Part shown: in pieces, positions 7,643-10,602 of the stretch
Numbering within the stretch: the first letter of the stretch is position 1
Layout: each line of letters starts with the position of its first letter
Assembly: GCA_040756085.1 (NCBI GenBank)
Contig: JBFMAE010000362.1
Span: forward strand, 1 to 10,602
DNA length: 10,602 nucleotides
Reading direction: 5' to 3'
Origin: JBFMAE01 sp040756085
GTDB lineage: Bacteria; Desulfobacterota; BSN033; UBA1163
Program-made: the position numbers and the translations under genes
Notes under the pieces: generated by a model
Database searches by the model: none
What the model was told of the DNA's origin: nothing
What the model saw: only the letters and a program-made list of their open reading frames with translations

Positions 7643-7919
7643 AGGGAAAGCTAAACTTTTTCTCGATTTTGAGGACCGTCTTACCCTTCATGATGCTTTG
7701 GTCATCTGCCGATTCTATCGAGACCTCTTTGCCTGGGACGGGTTGAAGAAAATTATTAAAGGAACAACTGGAATGAATCTCAATGAGGTTGAGTTAAAAA
7801 AGATTGCCTCCAATATTATTAACCTCACGAGGCGATTCAATCTGAGAGAAGGAATGACCCAAAAAGATGATATTCTTCCTAAAAGATTACTTGAAGAGAA
7901 GATAGGGGAAAAGAATTAA
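7629..7919 (+). CDS. Free-standing C-terminal domain of aldehyde:ferredoxin oxidoreductase, apparently frameshifted
   Basis: 96 aa. Homology to the tungsten AOR C-terminal domain begins at the first residues. HDALVICRF (21-29) corresponds to the pterin-binding D-x-x-G-L-C segment whose Cys (Cys494 in Pyrococcus furiosus AOR) ligates the [4Fe-4S] cluster; Asp22 and Cys27 are kept, the Gly is not. RRFNLREGMTQKDDILPKRL (68-87) is the AOR signature near the C-terminus. About 500 N-terminal residues with the other three cluster Cys and the first pterin motif are missing, because the alcohol dehydrogenase gene lies directly upstream. The zero frame stops at 7917-7919, but typical AOR tail residues continue in the -1 frame to 7999 (see next entries). 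ATG 7629 overlaps the upstream gene by 14 bases and has only a weak GAGG 12 bases before it; ATG 7593 is possible but adds residues that do not look AOR-like. It is either a remnant or a separate small subunit; alone it cannot be an oxidoreductase. Confidence 0.72.
   Translation: MDQIEGKAKLFLDFEDRLTLHDALVICRFYRDLFAWDGLKKIIKGTTGMNLNEVELKKIASNIINLTRRFNLREGMTQKDDILPKRLLEEKIGEKN
7905..7912 (+). other. G4A4 homopolymer run at the apparent frameshift in the AOR domain
   Basis: The run GGGGAAAA is read as ggg gaa aag then aat taa. One extra A here would join the 7629 frame to the frame that encodes the AOR tail ending at 7999. It is not a canonical X-XXY-YYZ slippery heptamer: Lys on AAG could re-pair on AAA, but Glu on GAA would have to re-pair on GGA. 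Confidence 0.6.
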
Positions 7920-7999
7920 CTGCGGGTGATCTAAATCTGATGATCCAGGAATACTATCACCTTCGAGGTTGGAACAACGAAGGAATCCCTTTAGAATAA
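7913..7999 (+). pseudogene. Out-of-frame C-terminal tail of the AOR domain
   Basis: In the -1 frame relative to the upstream CDS the reading gives ELTAGDLNL then MIQEYYHLRGWNNEGIPLE and TAA at 7997-7999. YYxxRGWxxxGIP is the hallmark ending of AOR proteins, so this stretch was part of the same gene. Its ATG at 7940 has no useful ribosome binding site and the piece is too short to act alone. A short inverted repeat (CCTTCG at 7960, CGAAGG at 7978) lies inside this former coding stretch and is probably incidental. Confidence 0.7.
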
Positions 8000-8044
8000 T
8001 AAATGATTTTCCTCTTCAAGGGTTGGTAATTCAAATAATATATA

Positions 8045-9280
8045 ATGTCATGGGTATCAAAACCATCTAAACCTTTTTGTATCTTCTCCATTCTCTCCTG
8101 CCTCTTCACCCTCTCTATGTTTTACCGTGTCTCCACAGCGGTCATTGCTCCCAATCTCATTCAGGATTTAGGGCTCAATGCGGAAACCCTCGGCATCCTG
8201 GGAGGCGCTTACTTCTACTCCTTTGCCCTGCTTCAGATCCCGATGGGTCCGATGCTCGATCGAATCGGTCCCCGCTTCGTCATTACCTTCTTCCCTTTGA
8301 TCGGGGCTTTGGGTGCTTTTCTCTTCGCTTTTGGAGAGTCCTTTACTGCAGTCCTCTGGGGAAGGATTCTGATTGGAATAGGAATGGCTTCTATCTTGAT
8401 GGGATCGATGAAAGTTTTCACCCTATGGTTTCCCGCAGAGAGGTTTGCAACCCTTACGGGCCTCATCCTTTCGGTCGGAACATTGGGCAATATCTTTGCC
8501 GCCTCTCCGTTGGCCTTTCTGGCTTCCACGATAGGGTGGAGGATGACCTTCATCCTTGCCACCGTCATCACAACTCTCCTCGCCTTCCTCTTCTTCTGGG
8601 CCGCAGGCGGAGAAAAAGGGGAAGAGACACCTCCTGTCTCCTCCTCTGAACCTGAGATAGGAATTCTTCAGTCGATCCGTCTGATCTTAACATCCCTTGC
8701 TTTCTGGCAGATGAGTATCGTTGCCTTTTTCAGATACGGAACCTTCGTTGGCCTCCAGGGTTTGTGGCTGGGCCCCTATCTGATCGATACCAGGGGATAC
8801 ACCCCTGTTCAAACGGGTAATGTGCTCATCCTGTTGGCTATTGGAACGATTGTGGGAGGTCCCATTGCAGGCCGGCTCTCCGATCGTGTCTTTCATTCGA
8901 GAAAAGGTGTTGCCCTGTGGGGACTGAGTCTTTATTGTCTCAGTCTTTTTCCCCTCATCGGAGTATTGAAGATTCAGAATCCCTTATGGTACGGCTTTAT
9001 CTTCTTTTTTGTCGGTTTTTTCAGCAGCTTCGGGATGATCATATACTCTCATGCAAAGGAACTCTTTCCCCTCACCATATCAGGCACGGTGATGACATTG
9101 GTCAATTTCTTCACCATGGCTGGAGGGGCCATTTTCATGCCGGCCATGGGAAGGATCATCGAGTTCTTCCCCCGTATCAATCATGCCTATCCAGCCGAGG
9201 CATATCACCTTTCCTTCCTCATCTGCTTCCTGGGGATGGCCGCAAGCGTGATCTTTTATGCCTTCTCGAAACGAGAGTAG
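8045..9280 (+). CDS. MFS transporter, probably organic-acid uptake
   Basis: 411 aa with about 12 hydrophobic segments in two halves separated by a charged loop (GGEKGEETPPVSSSEPE, 188-204). The MFS signature in the loop between helices 2 and 3 is present as GPMLDRIGPRF (68-78), and its echo in the second half as GRLSDRVFHSRKG (276-288). RYGTFVGLQGLWLGPYL (230-246) lies in helix 7. It is an inner-membrane secondary transporter. The family is broad; general resemblance is to anion/organic-acid MFS carriers, and the position after a catabolic operon suggests it imports the substrate (inference). ATG 8045 is the first start after an in-frame TAA at 8036 and leaves the first helix intact, but there is no clear Shine-Dalgarno; the TATAAT-like bases overlapping the start have no matching -35 and are not claimed as a promoter. 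Confidence 0.88.
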   Translation: MSWVSKPSKPFCIFSILSCLFTLSMFYRVSTAVIAPNLIQDLGLNAETLGILGGAYFYSFALLQIPMGPMLDRIGPRFVITFFPLIGALGAFLFAFGESFTAVLWGRILIGIGMASILMGSMKVFTLWFPAERFATLTGLILSVGTLGNIFAASPLAFLASTIGWRMTFILATVITTLLAFLFFWAAGGEKGEETPPVSSSEPEIGILQSIRLILTSLAFWQMSIVAFFRYGTFVGLQGLWLGPYLIDTRGYTPVQTGNVLILLAIGTIVGGPIAGRLSDRVFHSRKGVALWGLSLYCLSLFPLIGVLKIQNPLWYGFIFFFVGFFSSFGMIIYSHAKELFPLTISGTVMTLVNFFTMAGGAIFMPAMGRIIEFFPRINHAYPAEAYHLSFLICFLGMAASVIFYAFSKRE

Positions 9281-9286
9281 TTCGGT

Positions 9287-9331
9287 GTTCGGAGTTCAGA
9301 GTTCGGAGACTCCGAACTAATATCTCCGAAC
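9287..9331. repeat. Symmetric set of four GTTCGGAG octamers (45-bp imperfect palindrome)
   Basis: GTTCGGAG occurs at 9287-9294 and 9301-9308, and its complement CTCCGAAC at 9310-9317 and 9324-9331. Both pairs have a 14-base period and all four are exactly symmetric about base 9309. The inner pair can fold as a 7-bp stem with a 5-base loop; alternatively AGTTCGGAGA (9300-9309) pairs with TCTCCGAACT (9323-9332). It begins a few bases after the transporter stop. TTTTT at 9343-9347 is 11 bases beyond the stem, so it is at best a weak terminator; a REP-like dispersed repeat or a protein-binding site are alternatives. Confidence 0.65.
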
Positions 9332-9545
9332 TATAAAATTTATTTTTCGGGCGGGAAGGTCATCTGGCCTCCGTAGTAACCCAGAATCGTGACGAACGGT
9401 AGAAGCTGGTGATCCTAAAAGAATGAGTTTGAAAGAGGAAAGAGAGAAGAATAAAAAGAGAGTCAGCCATTAAAAGGCAATAGGAAGGTGGACGACCATC
9501 TTGTTGTCGTTGCCAATCTGAAAGAAGCAGGGATGAATTAATCCT
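9332..9545. other. Gene-poor stretch with possible decayed coding fragments
   Basis: No intact gene was found. On the minus strand a short hydrophobic, signal-peptide-like reading starts at ATG 9470 (SLFILLSFLFQTHSF), and in another frame a tail QLLPFVTILGYYGGQM runs to a stop at 9340. These may be pieces of one decayed small exported protein, or chance. No start signal supports either one. Confidence 0.3.
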
Positions 9546-9884
9546 TTAACGAAGAAATCTGGACAATATCCAGCTTACAATGGTGATTAGAATCGAACCA
9601 AACACCGCACCCCAAAAACCGTTGACATGAAATCCCCTCACCAACGCTGAAACCAACCAGAGCATCAAACCATTGATGATCAGGAGGAAAAGTCCCAGAG
9701 TCAATACGGTGAGAGGGAGTGTGAAAAAGACCAGGATGGGACGGATGACGGCGTTGACGATCCCAAGGAGAAAGGCAGCGACCAGGGCTGCCCAAAGTGC
9801 ATCTACCCAGATCAACTTCGGAAAGAGATAGGCGATGATCAGAATCGCCACCATGTTGATGATCAAACGAACAATCAAGACCAT
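9546..9884 (-). CDS. Small four-helix membrane protein, phage holin 4_2 (YvlD-like) family
   Basis: 112 aa from ATG 9884 (121 aa if ATG 9911 is used). Almost the whole chain is hydrophobic, with about four membrane segments. LLGIVNAVIRPILVFFTLPLTVLTLGLF is the recognisable family core (N-A-x-x-R-P-x-L-x-x-x-x-L-P-x-x-x-x-T-x-G), and GFHVNGFWGAVFGS comes before the last helix. Despite the family name these chromosomal proteins are mostly not lysis proteins and their role is unknown. The ATG at 9884 has a perfect GGAGGAGTC leader, while ATG 9911 directly abuts AAGGA with no spacing; the longer form would overlap the original stop of the depolymerase upstream as ATGA. It was probably co-transcribed with that gene. 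No phage genes are nearby. Confidence 0.78.
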   Translation of the reverse strand: MVLIVRLIINMVAILIIAYLFPKLIWVDALWAALVAAFLLGIVNAVIRPILVFFTLPLTVLTLGLFLLIINGLMLWLVSALVRGFHVNGFWGAVFGSILITIVSWILSRFLR

Positions 9885-9893
9885 GACTCCTCC
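9885..9893 (-). promoter_or_regulatory. Shine-Dalgarno GGAGGA deciding the start of the holin-like gene
   Basis: On the minus strand GGAGGAGTC directly precedes ATG 9884, giving near-ideal spacing, and favours it over ATG 9911. Confidence 0.6.
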
Positions 9894-9907
9894 AATGAAT
9901 TTGTGGA

Positions 9908-10264
9908 TCATTCCTTTAGGGAATGCTTTTTGAAGAAATTTCAGATCACTTCATTGGCATCCATATCCAGACTTATTCTGCCAATGAGCCGTTCTCCCAG
10001 ATATTGATAACCATTGGGCCAGGTGTGGCCACCGCCTTCGATGGCATAGAGAATCACTTCGGTTCCTTCTCTGCCCTGACCATAAACTTCCCGCCGCACC
10101 CGGGTGCCATCCTGTGGGTCCTTATCCGGCTCCCAGGAGATGACGGGTGAAGGAGAACACTGGTTACGACTGACCCAGAACTTGACCGTACCCGAAGTAG
10201 ATAAGACCTTCCCGAACCTCAGTTGACCTAATCTGATCTCCCCCCCTTCCCCATGATAGATCAT
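9908..10264 (-). pseudogene. C-terminal remnant of a PHB depolymerase/feruloyl-esterase-like (LpqC-type) hydrolase
   Basis: The open part (10264 to 9941) gives 107 aa similar to the C-terminal third of secreted polyhydroxybutyrate depolymerase/LpqC esterases: YHGEGGEIRLG near the start, TVKFWVSRNQC, DGTRVRREVYGQGREGTEVILY, then EGGGHTWPNGYQYL with the catalytic His, and DMDANEVI. Family proteins are about 300 aa; the signal peptide, the nucleophile GxSxG and the acid residue are all missing. An in-frame TAG lies at 10280-10282 and no depolymerase-like residues were found further upstream in any minus frame to the window end. After EVI comes TGA (9941-9943) where the family usually has Trp, and the next codons give NFFKKHSLKE then a stop at 9908-9910, so a TGG-to-TGA change probably cut the tail. 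The gene is therefore decayed at both ends and not expected to be active. Confidence 0.72.
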
Positions 10265-10511
10265 GATTCTTCTGAGTATCTATCGCTGCTCCTTAATATA
10301 TATGTTTTAAATTCATCGCAGGTCAAGATATTTCTAACGGATAAGCTCCAGGCCTTTCGGACGCAGATTTTTGGAATTGTAATGCCTCACTCATCCGGGG
10401 AATCGAGCAGGGGTGTCGGAGAAAATCTTATAGCGGAAACCTCAGCTTGTCCCTTGACTGCAGAATGCCCCGAACATTGGGAAGACTGTACTGTAATGGA
10501 GGAGGTTACCT
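10265..10511. other. Intergenic stretch around the broken depolymerase
   Basis: No supported gene. An AT-rich patch (10291-10312) is next to the point where depolymerase similarity ends, which may mark an old deletion or insertion junction. TTGACT at 10454 has no -10 at proper spacing. A + strand reading at 10382-10543 has three closely spaced Cys but no ribosome binding site and overlaps the next gene. Confidence 0.4.
10501..10505 (+). promoter_or_regulatory. Shine-Dalgarno GGAGG before the edge gene
   Basis: GGAGG followed by six bases and ATG 10512 is an ideal ribosome binding arrangement and the main support for the partial gene that follows. Confidence 0.6.
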
Positions 10512-10602
10512 ATGCCAACCATCATTTCAGATCATCCGCTTGATAAGATTTTCGGAGATATTCCTGCTCGATTGCCGGCATTCCCCCACGCTTCAGTGAG
10601 GC
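10512..10602 (+). CDS. Start of an unidentified protein, cut by the window end
   Basis: Thirty codons are open to the window end, beginning MPTIISDHPLDKIFGD and continuing with IPARLPAFPHASV. The start is chosen because of the GGAGG six bases upstream. The residues contain no signal peptide or membrane segment and no motif that I recognise. Orientation is divergent from the broken depolymerase, so it begins a separate transcription unit. Too little is visible to name a family. Confidence 0.55.
   Translation, partial: MPTIISDHPLDKIFGDIPARLPAFPHASVR

Noticed and set aside
7960..7983. CCTTCG/CGAAGG inverted repeat as an operon terminator
   Set aside because: The loop is 12 bases, no T-run follows, and the stretch is the out-of-frame AOR coding tail.
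8041..8046. TATAAT as a -10 box for the transporter
   Set aside because: It overlaps the start codon, and the nearest -35-like bases (TTGGTA at 8023) are only 12 bases away.
9496..9540. A + strand reading (VDDHLVVVANLKEAGMN) that looks protein-like
   Set aside because: No start signal, an in-frame stop shortly upstream and fewer than 30 codons; not supportable.
9546..9911. Prophage suggested by the holin-like gene
   Set aside because: No other phage genes are seen; members of this family are common in ordinary chromosomes.
10253..10543. A 96-codon + strand reading with spaced Cys residues (CPLTAECPEHWEDC)
   Set aside because: No ribosome binding site, no recognisable domain, and it overlaps the better-supported start at 10512 in another frame.

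Overview
The window looks like an accessory catabolic region of an anaerobic bacterium. The evidence is a PreA-type flavin/iron-sulfur oxidoreductase, an oxygen-sensitive type of [4Fe-4S] dehydratase, an iron-type alcohol dehydrogenase and a piece of a tungsten aldehyde:ferredoxin oxidoreductase (AOR). Base composition looks moderate and Shine-Dalgarno sites are of the GGAGG/AAGGA type. A strict anaerobe of the Desulfobacterota (former Deltaproteobacteria) kind would fit, but nothing here fixes the taxon. No rRNA, tRNA, CRISPR array or insertion sequence was seen.

Region 1 (35-7999, all + strand) is a tightly packed gene string that reads as one operon. In order it holds: a dihydropyrimidine/dihydroorotate-dehydrogenase-like protein with two C-terminal [4Fe-4S] motifs; a fumarate-reductase-type FAD protein lacking the usual catalytic motifs; two tandem RraA-type (class II HMG/CHA aldolase-like) proteins; an iron-sulfur serine-dehydratase-like protein whose alpha-like and beta-like parts are in reversed order; a third RraA-type protein closer to 4-carboxy-4-hydroxy-2-oxoadipate aldolases; an iron-dependent alcohol dehydrogenase; and a free-standing AOR C-terminal domain that appears frameshifted near its end. 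Gaps are short or negative. Region 2 (8045-9280) is an MFS transporter on the same strand, a plausible uptake system for the substrate.

Taken together the string suggests anaerobic breakdown of a cyclic or branched hydroxy/oxo acid: redox steps by the flavoproteins, dehydration of a hydroxy acid, retro-aldol cleavage to pyruvate-like products, and disposal of an aldehyde by alcohol dehydrogenase. The substrate cannot be read from the sequence. Similarities exist to anaerobic nicotinate fermentation (a serine-dehydratase-like 2-(hydroxymethyl)glutarate dehydratase) and to gallate/protocatechuate meta-cleavage (CHA aldolase), but neither full gene set is present.

Region 3 (9281-10602) is different and partly decayed. 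After the transporter comes a symmetric 45-bp set of four GTTCGGAG octamers. On the minus strand there is a small four-helix membrane protein of the phage-holin-4_2 type and, upstream of it, the C-terminal third of a PHB-depolymerase/feruloyl-esterase-like protein that has lost its N-terminus and carries TGA where Trp is expected. The last 91 bases begin a new + strand gene with a perfect Shine-Dalgarno that runs off the window.
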